Origin: Hydrogenophaga intermedia
Lineage (GTDB): Bacteria > Pseudomonadota > Gammaproteobacteria > Burkholderiales > Burkholderiaceae_C
DNA length: 6,321 nucleotides
Direction: 5' to 3'
NCBI GenBank assembly: GCA_945869245.1
Contig: CAMBOY010000186.1
Coordinates: 1-6,321, forward strand
The position numbers and the translations under genes are program-made. The notes under the pieces are model-generated. The model did no database searches. It saw only the letters and a list, made by a program, of their open reading frames with translations, and had not been told where the DNA came from. Positions 1 through 5,755 of the stretch are shown here, piece after piece (positions within the stretch are counted from its first letter, which is position 1; each line of letters begins with the position of its first letter).

Positions 1-37
1 CCGATCGCCGACCGCCCCTGATTTTTGCGAGGGGATT

Positions 38-67
38 GCCGCCGCCCCAGGCATGGCCTGCGGCGGC
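38..67 (+). promoter_or_regulatory. Strong bulged hairpin in the pckG leader
   Basis: Positions 38-45 (GCCGCCGC) pair perfectly with 60-67 (GCGGCGGC). After a CCC bulge at 46-48, positions 49-52 (AGGC) pair with 56-59 (GCCT) around a 3-nt loop, for 12 base pairs in all. No T-run follows, so it is not a standard intrinsic terminator. An 8-bp palindrome, ACACGTGT, lies directly after it at 69-76. If it is transcribed in the pckG leader, the hairpin could affect mRNA stability or expression. It could also be the remains of an upstream gene's 3' end. The structure is seen directly; any role is inference. Confidence 0.45.
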
Positions 68-102
68 CACACGTGTCCTTCGCGCAACGGTTATCAACTT
101 CT

Positions 103-106
103 GGAG
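103..106 (+). promoter_or_regulatory. Ribosome binding site of pckG
   Basis: A GGAG motif lies 8 nt before the ATG at 115. It decides the start. The frame is open from position 25 with an upstream ATG there, but the 30 residues this would add are arginine-rich, unlike any PEPCK N-terminus, and have no comparable Shine-Dalgarno site. Confidence 0.75.
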
Positions 107-114
107 CCACTCCC

Positions 115-1986
115 ATGAACTCTCCCGTGATGCAGGGCCTGAACCTGAACACACCGGCCTACGTCAAAAACGCCCGCTTGATCGCCTGGGTCGCCGACAT
201 GGCCGCCCTGTGCAAGCCCGACAACATCTACTGGGCCGATGGCTCGCAAGAAGAATACGACCGCCTGTGCGCCGAACTGGTGGCGGCCGGCACCTTCAAA
301 AAGCTCAACCCGGCCAAACGCGCCAACTCTTTCCTGGCCTGGACCGACCCGTCGGACGTGGCCCGGGTGGAAGACCGCACCTACATCTGCTCGGAGAAAA
401 AAGAAGACGCCGGCCCGACCAACAACTGGATGGCCCCGGCCGAGATGCGCGCCACGCTCAACCCGCTGTTCGATGGCTGCATGCGCGGGCGCACCCTGTA
501 CGTGATTCCCTTCAGCATGGGCCCGCTGGGCTCACCCATCAGCCACATTGGCGTGGAGCTGTCGGACAGTGCGTATGTGGTGGTCAACCAGAAGCTCATG
601 ACCCGCATGGGCAAGGCGGTGTACGACGTGCTGGGCAGCGATGGCGAATTTGTCCCGTGCATGCACACCGTGGGCGCGCCGCTGGCCGCGGGCGAAAAAG
701 ACCAGACCAGCTGGCCTTGCAACCCGACCACCAAATACATCGTGCACTACCCCGAAACGCGCGAAATCTGGTCGTACGGCTCGGGCTATGGCGGCAACGC
801 GCTGCTGGGCAAGAAGTGTTTTGCGCTGCGCATTGCGTCCAACATGGGCCGCGACCAGGGCTGGCTGGCCGAACACATGCTGATTTTGGGCGTGACCAAC
901 CCCGAAGGCAAAAAGTACCACGTGGCAGCGGCTTTCCCCAGCGCCTGCGGCAAGACCAATTTCTCCATGCTGGTGCCGCCCAAGGCCTTTGAAGGCTGGA
1001 ACGTCACCACCATTGGCGACGACATCGCCTGGATCAAGCCCACTGCCGACGGCAAGATGGTCGCCATCAACCCCGAGGCGGGCTACTTTGGCGTGGCCCC
1101 GGGCACCAATATGAAGACCAACCCGAACTGCATGCTCAGCCTGCACAAGGACGTGATCTTCACCAACGTGGCCCTGACCGACGACGGCGACGTGTGGTGG
1201 GAAGGCATGGAAAAAGACACCGGCAGCCTGCCCGATCACCTGATCGACTGGCAAGGCAAGGACTGGACGCCCGCCATTGCCAAAGAAAAAGGCAGCAAGG
1301 CCGCTCACCCCAACGCCCGCTTTACCGTGGCCGCCACCAACAACCCGGCGCTGGATGCGGCCTGGGACGACCCGAAAGGTGTGGCGATCGACGCCATTCT
1401 GTTTGGCGGTCGCCGCTCCACCACCGTGCCGCTGGTGACCGAAGCCCGCAGCTGGACCGAAGGCGTCTACATGGCCGCCACCATGGGCAGTGAGACCACC
1501 GCCGCCGCTTTTGGCGCCCAGGGCGTGGTGCGCCGCGACCCGTTTGCCATGCTGCCCTTCTGCGGCTACAACATGAGCGACTATTTCCAGCACTGGCTCA
1601 ACCTGGGCCAGCAGGCGCAGGCCGCCGGCCACACCCTGCCCGCCCTGTACTGTGTCAACTGGTTCCGCAAGGACGCCAACGGCCAATTCGTCTGGCCCGG
1701 CTACGGCGACAACATGCGCGTGCTCAAGTGGGTGATCGACCGCCTTGAAGGCAAAGCCCAGGGCGAGCAGACCATGTTTGGCGTGGCCCCGGCCTATGCC
1801 GAAATCAACTGGAATGGCCTGTCCTTCAGCGCCGAGCAGTTTGCGCAGGTCACCAGCATCGACAAAGCCGCTTGGGCCGAAGAATTCAAGCTGCACGACG
1901 AGCACTTTGCCAAACTCGCCAAGGGCCTGCCCCAGGCCCTGCTCGACACCCGCGCCGCACTGGAGCAGCGCCTGGCTGCGGCCTGA
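115..1986 (+). CDS. pckG: Phosphoenolpyruvate carboxykinase (GTP)
   Basis: A 623-residue cytosolic enzyme that converts oxaloacetate plus GTP to phosphoenolpyruvate, CO2 and GDP, the entry step of gluconeogenesis. The length fits the GTP-dependent class (about 600-620), which is unrelated in overall sequence to the ATP-dependent PckA class. Visible family motifs in order are: the substrate-loop region PFSMGPLGSP; the YGSGYGGN block; the Mn-ligand Lys in GKKCFALR (K233/K234) and Mn-ligand His H254; the P-loop FPSACGKTN at 274-282 with the reactive Cys278 and Lys280; kinase-2 GDDIAW at 301-306 with metal-binding Asp303; NPEAGYFGVAPGTN; GGRRSTTVPLV; and the nucleotide-site blocks GYNMSDY and NWFRKD..G.FVWPGYGDN near the C-terminus. 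All expected catalytic residues are present and the frame is uninterrupted. It appears monocistronic, bounded downstream by the terminator at 2086-2119. No promoter could be assigned with confidence in the 114 bases upstream. Confidence 0.98.
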   Translation: MNSPVMQGLNLNTPAYVKNARLIAWVADMAALCKPDNIYWADGSQEEYDRLCAELVAAGTFKKLNPAKRANSFLAWTDPSDVARVEDRTYICSEKKEDAGPTNNWMAPAEMRATLNPLFDGCMRGRTLYVIPFSMGPLGSPISHIGVELSDSAYVVVNQKLMTRMGKAVYDVLGSDGEFVPCMHTVGAPLAAGEKDQTSWPCNPTTKYIVHYPETREIWSYGSGYGGNALLGKKCFALRIASNMGRDQGWLAEHMLILGVTNPEGKKYHVAAAFPSACGKTNFSMLVPPKAFEGWNVTTIGDDIAWIKPTADGKMVAINPEAGYFGVAPGTNMKTNPNCMLSLHKDVIFTNVALTDDGDVWWEGMEKDTGSLPDHLIDWQGKDWTPAIAKEKGSKAAHPNARFTVAATNNPALDAAWDDPKGVAIDAILFGGRRSTTVPLVTEARSWTEGVYMAATMGSETTAAAFGAQGVVRRDPFAMLPFCGYNMSDYFQHWLNLGQQAQAAGHTLPALYCVNWFRKDANGQFVWPGYGDNMRVLKWVIDRLEGKAQGEQTMFGVAPAYAEINWNGLSFSAEQFAQVTSIDKAAWAEEFKLHDEHFAKLAKGLPQALLDTRAALEQRLAAA

Positions 1987-1996
1987 CGGCCCACAC

Positions 1997-2026
1997 ACGG
2001 GCGCTGGCCGCAAGCCAGCCGCCCGT
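1997..2026 (+). other. Hairpin just after the pckG stop codon
   Basis: Ten bases beyond the stop, ACGGGCG (1997-2003) pairs with CGCCCGT (2020-2026). After a one-base bulge (C2019), CTGGC (2004-2008) pairs with GCCAG (2014-2018) around a CGCAA loop, giving 12 bp. It is followed by G-rich sequence and not by U residues. It may protect the 3' end of the mRNA or slow RNA polymerase ahead of the true terminator about 60 bp further on. The fold is seen; the role is inferred. Confidence 0.5.
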
Positions 2027-2085
2027 TGGGGTGGGCGCCACACCCGACGCCTGCCTCCAACGCCCCCGGACATATGGTCTGGGCG

Positions 2086-2119
2086 AAAAAAAAGCCACCG
2101 CAATCCGGTGGCTTTTTTT
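2086..2119. terminator. Bidirectional intrinsic terminator
   Basis: A 7-bp GC-rich stem, GCCACCG (2094-2100) with CGGTGGC (2106-2112), has a 5-nt loop. It is flanked by eight A residues (2086-2093) on the left and seven T residues (2113-2119) on the right. Read on + it ends pckG. Read on - it gives the mirror U-tract and ends the membrane-protein gene, whose stop lies only 15 bp away. It sits exactly between two convergent genes, as expected for a shared terminator. Confidence 0.93.
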
Positions 2120-2134
2120 GTGGCGCGGCGCCGA

Positions 2135-2659
2135 TCAGATGTAGTACAGGCGGTTGCTGCTGCGTCGTTGCGCCGCCAGGCGCTCCAGATACGTGGCGCG
2201 GTGCTGCGGCAGCACCACACCGTTGTCCAGACCCAGGGGCGCCAAGGCGGCTTCGGTGGCGGCCTGGGCTTCGGCGGCGCGGGCGCGGGCCTGCACCAGT
2301 TCGGCCATGACCCGGTGGTCGCTCTTGGCCAGGTCCCACAGGCGGGCCTCGGCGCGGGCTTGGGCGCGACCGCGGGCCCAAGCGTCCAGGCCTTGCACCG
2401 AGCGCTGCGCCAGCTGGCGCGCCGGGGCGGCCAGCAAAGCGGTGGCGGCAAACACCACCGCCCACAGCGCCACCCAGGCGAGGAACAAGTGGCCGTCGGC
2501 CCAGGTGCTGATGAAGTGATCGGCCACCACCACCAAGGCGGCTACCATGGCGGCCAGCAACAAGGCGGCCAGAGCCCGGGCGTTTTCCGGCCGGGGAACG
2601 GGTGTGCGGCGCACCACCGGTGCCGGCGGCGACAAAGGGTAGAGGGCGGGGTTGTGCAT
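2135..2659 (-). CDS. Small membrane protein of unknown function, two TM helices
   Basis: A 174-residue protein I do not recognise as a named family. The N-terminus is proline-rich with a few Arg (about 1-28). Two hydrophobic segments follow, about residues 29-47 (ALAALLLAAMVAALVVV) and 57-78 (HLFLAWVALWAVVFAATALLAA), separated by a short polar loop, so an inner-membrane hairpin is likely. Residues about 79-140 are rich in Ala, Arg, Gln and Glu and should form a long, possibly coiled-coil cytoplasmic helix. The tail is basic and ends in RLYYI. There is no signal-peptide cleavage site and no catalytic motif. It is supported as a real gene by a good ribosome binding site, a plausible promoter and the terminator just beyond its stop. 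It is divergent from the LysR gene, which makes it a candidate target of that regulator. Confidence 0.82.
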   Translation of the reverse strand: MHNPALYPLSPPAPVVRRTPVPRPENARALAALLLAAMVAALVVVADHFISTWADGHLFLAWVALWAVVFAATALLAAPARQLAQRSVQGLDAWARGRAQARAEARLWDLAKSDHRVMAELVQARARAAEAQAATEAALAPLGLDNGVVLPQHRATYLERLAAQRRSSNRLYYI

Positions 2660-2665
2660 GTGTTT

Positions 2666-2670
2666 CTCCC
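2666..2670 (-). promoter_or_regulatory. Ribosome binding site of the membrane-protein gene
   Basis: On the minus strand GGGAG stands 6 nt before the ATG at 2659. This is close to ideal and fixes the start. Confidence 0.75.
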
Positions 2671-2695
2671 AACAAATTGACCAACGATGGACGCA

Positions 2696-2725
2696 ATCCT
2701 AGGGGAAACCCTGATATGTGGCCAA
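2696..2725 (-). promoter_or_regulatory. Candidate promoter for the membrane-protein gene
   Basis: On the minus strand, TTGGCC (2725-2720) and TAGGAT (2701-2696) resemble -35 and -10 boxes. Each matches 4 of 6 consensus positions and the spacer is 18 bp. Transcription would begin near 2689, about 30 nt before the ATG. The half-site cluster centred near 2752 would then fall at roughly -63, the usual position for a LysR-type activator site. The boxes are weak on their own; the geometry is what makes them credible. Confidence 0.35.
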
Positions 2726-2734
2726 TTTATTTTG

Positions 2735-2766
2735 CAAATGTCATATATTCATGTGACAAATGTCAT
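2735..2766. promoter_or_regulatory. Candidate LysR operator: repeated TGTCA/TGACA half-sites
   Basis: The 10-mer CAAATGTCAT occurs twice as a perfect direct repeat (2735-2744 and 2757-2766), 22 bp apart, about two helical turns. Between them an inverted half-site TGACA (2754-2758) forms TGAC-AAAT-GTCA with the second copy and TGTCA-N10-TGACA with the first. The cluster lies 12 bp upstream of the lysR ATG, in an A/T-rich patch of an otherwise G/C-rich window. This arrangement fits autorepression of lysR plus control of the divergent gene, as is typical for LysR-type regulators. The repeats are seen; the binding protein is inferred. Confidence 0.55.
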
Positions 2767-2778
2767 TTTAGGTAGCCC

Positions 2779-3747
2779 ATGCCAGATCGACTTTTTCGGC
2801 ATCTCGACCTGAATCTGTTGCGTGTGTTCGACGAGGTCATGGCCGAGCGCAACCTCACCCGCGCCGCCGACCACCTGGCCATGACCCAGCCGGCGGTCAG
2901 CAACGCCTTGCGGCGCCTGCGCGAGGCGCTGGGCGACGAATTGGTGCGCCGCAGTGGTCACGGCATCGAGCCCACGCCGCGCGCGCTGGCGCTGTGGCCC
3001 ACGGTGCGCGAGGCCCTGGCCCAGCTGCAGCAAGCGCTGACGCCGGGCGACTTTGACCCGTCGGCTGCCAACAACGCTTTTGTGCTCACCATGGCCGACG
3101 CCACCGCCGCACAGCTGATTCCGCCGCTGGTGAACATGTTGGAAAACGAAGCCCCTGGGGTGAATCTGCGCGTGGTACCGCTGACCACCCGCGACCCGCG
3201 GCAGTTGTTGGACAACGGCACCGCCGACCTGGCCATCGGCCACTTTCCGGGCGTGCTGGCCGAGCTGGGCGCGCAACACCTGACCGACGCGCCCCGCAGC
3301 TTTGAGCAGCACCGCCTGTATTCGGGCCACTATGTGGTGGTGATGCGGCGCGATCACCCCTTGGCCGCCGAGCCGCTGTCGCTGGACGCGTATTGCGCGG
3401 CGCGGCACTTGCTCGTGAGTTTTTCGGGCCGGGCTTTCGGTTTTGTGGACGAGGCCCTGACCGCGCTGTCGCGCCAGCGCCGGGTGGTGCTGACGGTGAA
3501 CCAGTTCTTCACGGCTGGGCGGGTGGTGGCCAGCACCGATTTGCTCACCGTGCTGCCCCGGCACTTTATTGAAGCCACCGGCATGGCCGAGCAGCTGGTG
3601 TGGCGCGATTTGCCCCTGGCGGTGCCCGCTGTGCATGTGGACGCCTTGTGGCATCGCCAGTATGGCCACAGTCCGGCGCACCGCTGGCTGCGCGCCACGC
3701 TGCAGCGCGCGGCCGAGCAGATGGCGCTACACGAGGGCTTGGCATGA
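2779..3747 (+). CDS. LysR-family transcriptional regulator
   Basis: A 322-residue cytoplasmic DNA-binding regulator. The N-terminal winged helix-turn-helix covers about residues 9-66. It carries the hallmark DLNLLRVFDEV start and the recognition region NLTRAADHLAMTQPAVSNALRRLRE (T36-Q-P-A-V-S41), followed by GDELVRR and the TPRAL wing end. A linker helix follows to about 90, then a periplasmic-binding-protein-like effector domain to about 305, with an NGTADLAIGHFP segment typical of the first lobe. The DLNLL/NALRRLR wording resembles the NodD/NahR/LinR-type branch, but I cannot name its inducer. The ATG at 2779 has only a weak AGG (2770-2772) as a Shine-Dalgarno site. It is divergent from the membrane-protein gene and overlaps the phosphoesterase by 4 bp, so it is probably both a local regulator and the first gene of an operon. 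Confidence 0.95.
   Translation: MPDRLFRHLDLNLLRVFDEVMAERNLTRAADHLAMTQPAVSNALRRLREALGDELVRRSGHGIEPTPRALALWPTVREALAQLQQALTPGDFDPSAANNAFVLTMADATAAQLIPPLVNMLENEAPGVNLRVVPLTTRDPRQLLDNGTADLAIGHFPGVLAELGAQHLTDAPRSFEQHRLYSGHYVVVMRRDHPLAAEPLSLDAYCAARHLLVSFSGRAFGFVDEALTALSRQRRVVLTVNQFFTAGRVVASTDLLTVLPRHFIEATGMAEQLVWRDLPLAVPAVHVDALWHRQYGHSPAHRWLRATLQRAAEQMALHEGLA
3733..3737 (+). promoter_or_regulatory. Internal ribosome binding site of the phosphoesterase gene
   Basis: GAGGG lies inside the last codons of the LysR gene, 6 nt before the ATG at 3744. That ATG shares bases with the lysR TGA (ATGA at 3744-3747). This supports 3744 over upstream positions in the same open frame and suggests translational coupling. 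Confidence 0.65.
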
Positions 3748-4610
3748 ACGTTCAGCTGCTCAGTGATTTGCACCTGGAAGCCAACCCCAGCGCCACATTC
3801 AGCCCAGCGCCCGACGCCGAACTGCTGGTGCTGGCGGGCGACATTGGCTCGTACCAAGACCGCACCCAAGGCCCGCCCTTGGCCGAGCCCGACTGGGGCC
3901 TGCAGCGCTTCTCGCCCCTACCCCAATACGCCGGCTGGCCGGTGCCGGTGTTGTTGGTGCCCGGCAACCACGAATACGACGGCCGCGACTGGGACGAGAC
4001 CCACCGCGCGCTGCGCGCCACCTGCGAACGCCTGGGCCTGATCTGGCTGGAGCGCGAGGTGTGGACCCACGCCGGCGTGCGTTTTGTCGGCACCACCCTC
4101 TGGAGCGACTACGACGCCCTGCCGCAGTACCCGCGCGACAAGCTCTACCGCGCGGCCAACTTTCACCTACAAAAAATGGCCACCCAGCGCCACGGCGCTT
4201 TGTTCGACGCCGCCGCCATGCGCGAGTTGGCGCTGGAATGCCAGGCCTGGCTGCGCGACGCGCTGTCGCAACCGTTTGACGGCACCACCGTGGCGGTGAC
4301 CCACTTCGCGCCCACCCTGCACAGCGCCGACCCGCGCTACGGCCTCACCCCCGGCACGGCCGCGTTTTGCAACGCGCTCGATGAGCTGCTGCCGCTGGCC
4401 GATGTGTGGATGCACGGCCACCTGCATTGCCCGCAAGACCAGCGCGTGGGACGCTGCCGCATCGTGGCCAACCCGCTGGGCTACGCCAGCAAAGGCGAAC
4501 AGGCGGGCTTTGCGCCCACCGCCTGTGTGTCTGTGCCAGATCAAATCGGGGCACCCAACGGCGCACGTACACTGCAAACCTGTAACCTTCTTACTGGAGA
4601 CCCTCAATGA
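3744..4610 (+). CDS. Calcineurin-like metallophosphoesterase
   Basis: A 288-residue, probably cytosolic, binuclear metal-dependent phosphoesterase. The five metal-site motifs appear in order: D8-L-H10 in SDLHLE; the bridging Asp in AGD33; GNHE at 74-77 (N75, H76); a His in VTHFAPT (H187); and GHLH at 225-228 (H226, H228). All ligands are present, so it should be active. The substrate cannot be told from sequence, since the superfamily includes cyclic-nucleotide phosphodiesterases, nucleotidases and protein phosphatases. No signal peptide is seen. The fold seems complete by about residue 264 (TACVSV). The last 24 residues overlie the usp ribosome binding site and look like an extension into what is normally intergenic DNA. 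It overlaps lysR at its start and usp at its end by 4 bp each, so all three are likely co-transcribed. Confidence 0.93.
   Translation: MNVQLLSDLHLEANPSATFSPAPDAELLVLAGDIGSYQDRTQGPPLAEPDWGLQRFSPLPQYAGWPVPVLLVPGNHEYDGRDWDETHRALRATCERLGLIWLEREVWTHAGVRFVGTTLWSDYDALPQYPRDKLYRAANFHLQKMATQRHGALFDAAAMRELALECQAWLRDALSQPFDGTTVAVTHFAPTLHSADPRYGLTPGTAAFCNALDELLPLADVWMHGHLHCPQDQRVGRCRIVANPLGYASKGEQAGFAPTACVSVPDQIGAPNGARTLQTCNLLTGDPQ
4596..4600 (+). promoter_or_regulatory. Internal ribosome binding site of usp
   Basis: GGAGA lies 6 nt before the ATG at 4607, inside the last codons of the phosphoesterase gene. The usp ATG shares bases with the preceding TGA (ATGA at 4607-4610). Confidence 0.75.
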
Positions 4611-5029
4611 AGATTCTGTTGGCCGTTGACGGCAGCGCGTACACCAAAAAAATGCTGGCCTACCTGACCACCCACGACGAGATGTTCAGCACCAAAAACG
4701 ACTACACGCTGATCAATGTGCAGTCGCCCCTGCCCCCCCGGGCCCGCGCCGCTGTGGGCGCCGAAGTGGTGAACGCCTATTACGCCGACGAAGCCGCCAA
4801 AGCCACCGCCAGCGTGGTCAAGTTTTTGCAGCGCCACGGCATTGAGCCCAAGCTCATCACCAAGGTGGGCTCGGCTGGTGAAGTGATTGGCAAAGCCGCC
4901 GCGGCCGGCAAGTTCGATCTGCTGGTCATGGGCTCACACGGTCACAGCGCGCTGGGCAATCTGCTCATGGGCTCGGTCGCCACCCGCGTGCTGGCCGACT
5001 GCAAGGTGCCGGTGCTGCTGGTGCGCTAA
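4607..5029 (+). CDS. Universal stress protein, UspA family, ATP-binding type
   Basis: A 140-residue single-domain cytosolic protein, the normal length for a one-domain Usp. It begins MKILLAVDGS, with the conserved nucleotide-site Asp8. Near the C-terminus it has the full ATP-binding signature G-x2-G-x9-G-S (G109, G112, G122, S123) in GSHGHSALGNLLMGS, followed by the typical final strand VPVLLVR. This places it in the ATP-binding (MJ0577-like) class and not in the non-binding UspA class. Family members are usually dimers that help cells survive starvation, oxygen limitation or other stress; the specific role here is unknown. It is the third gene of the lysR-phosphoesterase-usp cluster. I see no convincing separate promoter inside the preceding gene, although a stress-specific one cannot be excluded. 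Confidence 0.95.
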   Translation: MKILLAVDGSAYTKKMLAYLTTHDEMFSTKNDYTLINVQSPLPPRARAAVGAEVVNAYYADEAAKATASVVKFLQRHGIEPKLITKVGSAGEVIGKAAAAGKFDLLVMGSHGHSALGNLLMGSVATRVLADCKVPVLLVR

Positions 5030-5035
5030 AGGCCT

Positions 5036-5692
5036 TCAGCGGCGGCACAGGCCATTGAAGCAGGTGCGCAGCACCATCTCAATGATCTCGTCGTCGCTGT
5101 ACTGCCCGGAGCCCTTCAAAAAGCCCAGCACCGGGTCACAAGCCCGGGCGTACAGGGTATAGAGCACCGCAACCGGCGGCAATTGCGCGTCCAGGCTGCC
5201 ATCGGCCTGGGCGGCCTCGATCCACTCGCCCAGCGTGTCGCTCACCGTCATCAGGCCGTCCATGTAGTCGGTGTTGGCCGCCAGCGCGGTGCGCAGGCTG
5301 GAGTTTTCGCTCGGCAGCGAGGGCATTTCGCCCGCCAGTTGCAGCCCCATGGTCCAGCGGGCGGTGGCCCGCAGGCGCTCCAGTGGCGGCTGCGTGGGGT
5401 CTACCCCGACCAAAAAAGACACCGCGCGCTGCATGACACGCGCCATGGCAGTGGCCGCCAAGTCTTCCTTGCTGGGAAAGTGCTTGTACAGGCTGGCCTT
5501 GGCAATGCCCACCTCGGCCGCCACTTCATCGACCGTCATCGCGTCGAAGCCTTTGTCGGCCAGCAAGCGGTTCACCGCCACGATGATGGCGTCTTCCCGG
5601 GCCAGGTGCATTTGCTGGCGAAAGCTCAACTTGGGACTCGGTGCGGTGCTGACGGCGGACATGGGGTGTGGGGAAAGGAAAACACCCACCAT
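5036..5692 (-). CDS. TetR/AcrR-family transcriptional regulator
   Basis: A 218-residue one-component repressor. The helix-turn-helix lies at about 53-72 (TVDEVAAEVGIAKASLYKHF), followed by the typical FPSKEDL. The preceding helix REDAIIVAVNRLLADKGFDAMT is also characteristic of TetR_N. The remainder, about 80-218, is an all-helical ligand-binding and dimerisation domain with no close match I can name. Two starts are possible: the ATG at 5692 (218 aa) or the ATG at 5662 (208 aa, beginning MSAVSTAP). Neither has a strong ribosome binding site, and the first ten residues are not needed by the fold. It converges on usp with a 6-bp gap and no terminator. An 18-bp inverted repeat just upstream suggests autorepression. 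Confidence 0.94.
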   Translation of the reverse strand: MVGVFLSPHPMSAVSTAPSPKLSFRQQMHLAREDAIIVAVNRLLADKGFDAMTVDEVAAEVGIAKASLYKHFPSKEDLAATAMARVMQRAVSFLVGVDPTQPPLERLRATARWTMGLQLAGEMPSLPSENSSLRTALAANTDYMDGLMTVSDTLGEWIEAAQADGSLDAQLPPVAVLYTLYARACDPVLGFLKGSGQYSDDEIIEMVLRTCFNGLCRR

Positions 5693-5703
5693 TGTGCCCG
5701 AGT

Positions 5704-5721
5704 TCTACCCAACAGGGTAGA
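5704..5721. promoter_or_regulatory. Candidate TetR operator, perfect inverted repeat
   Basis: TCTACCC-AACA-GGGTAGA has 7-bp perfect arms around a 4-bp spacer, 11 bp upstream of the tetR ATG at 5692. Size, symmetry and placement match TetR-family operators that block their own promoter. Both strands carry no T-run next to it, so a terminator for the upstream argP-like gene is less likely. A weak minus-strand -10-like TAGAAC overlaps the distal edge. Confidence 0.6.
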
Positions 5722-5755
5722 GCACGACCAAATGGCCTGAAACGCGACCGGCTGG

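Noticed and set aside
1..21. The first bases read as a short open frame ending in TGA at 19-21, possibly the tail of an upstream gene.
   Set aside because: Only six codons are visible and any random frame could end this way, so no feature can be supported.
25..114. An upstream ATG at 25, in frame with pckG, that would give a 653-residue protein.
   Set aside because: The added residues come from the hairpin leader, lack family resemblance and have no good ribosome binding site. The ATG at 115 has GGAG at 8 nt.
532..2451. A 639-codon open frame on the minus strand, antisense to most of pckG and running through the terminator into the membrane-protein gene.
   Set aside because: Its length comes from the strong G/C third-position bias of pckG. 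The product is low-complexity Gly/His/Ala/Val, has no family motif, and it crosses a clear bidirectional terminator and a well-supported gene.
2753..2758. GTGACA as a possible -35 box for lysR, and TATATT (2744-2749) as a -10 box.
   Set aside because: The first would place its -10 on the start codon, and the second has no acceptable -35 at 16-18 bp. No lysR promoter is called.
4581..4586. TGTAAC as a -10 box giving usp its own promoter.
   Set aside because: It matches 4 of 6 positions with no recognisable -35 upstream, which is not enough for a call.
5183..5740. A 185-codon plus-strand open frame opposite tetR.
   Set aside because: It mirrors the TetR gene, which has clear domain motifs. 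The antisense product is a His/Gly/Gln-rich composition artefact.
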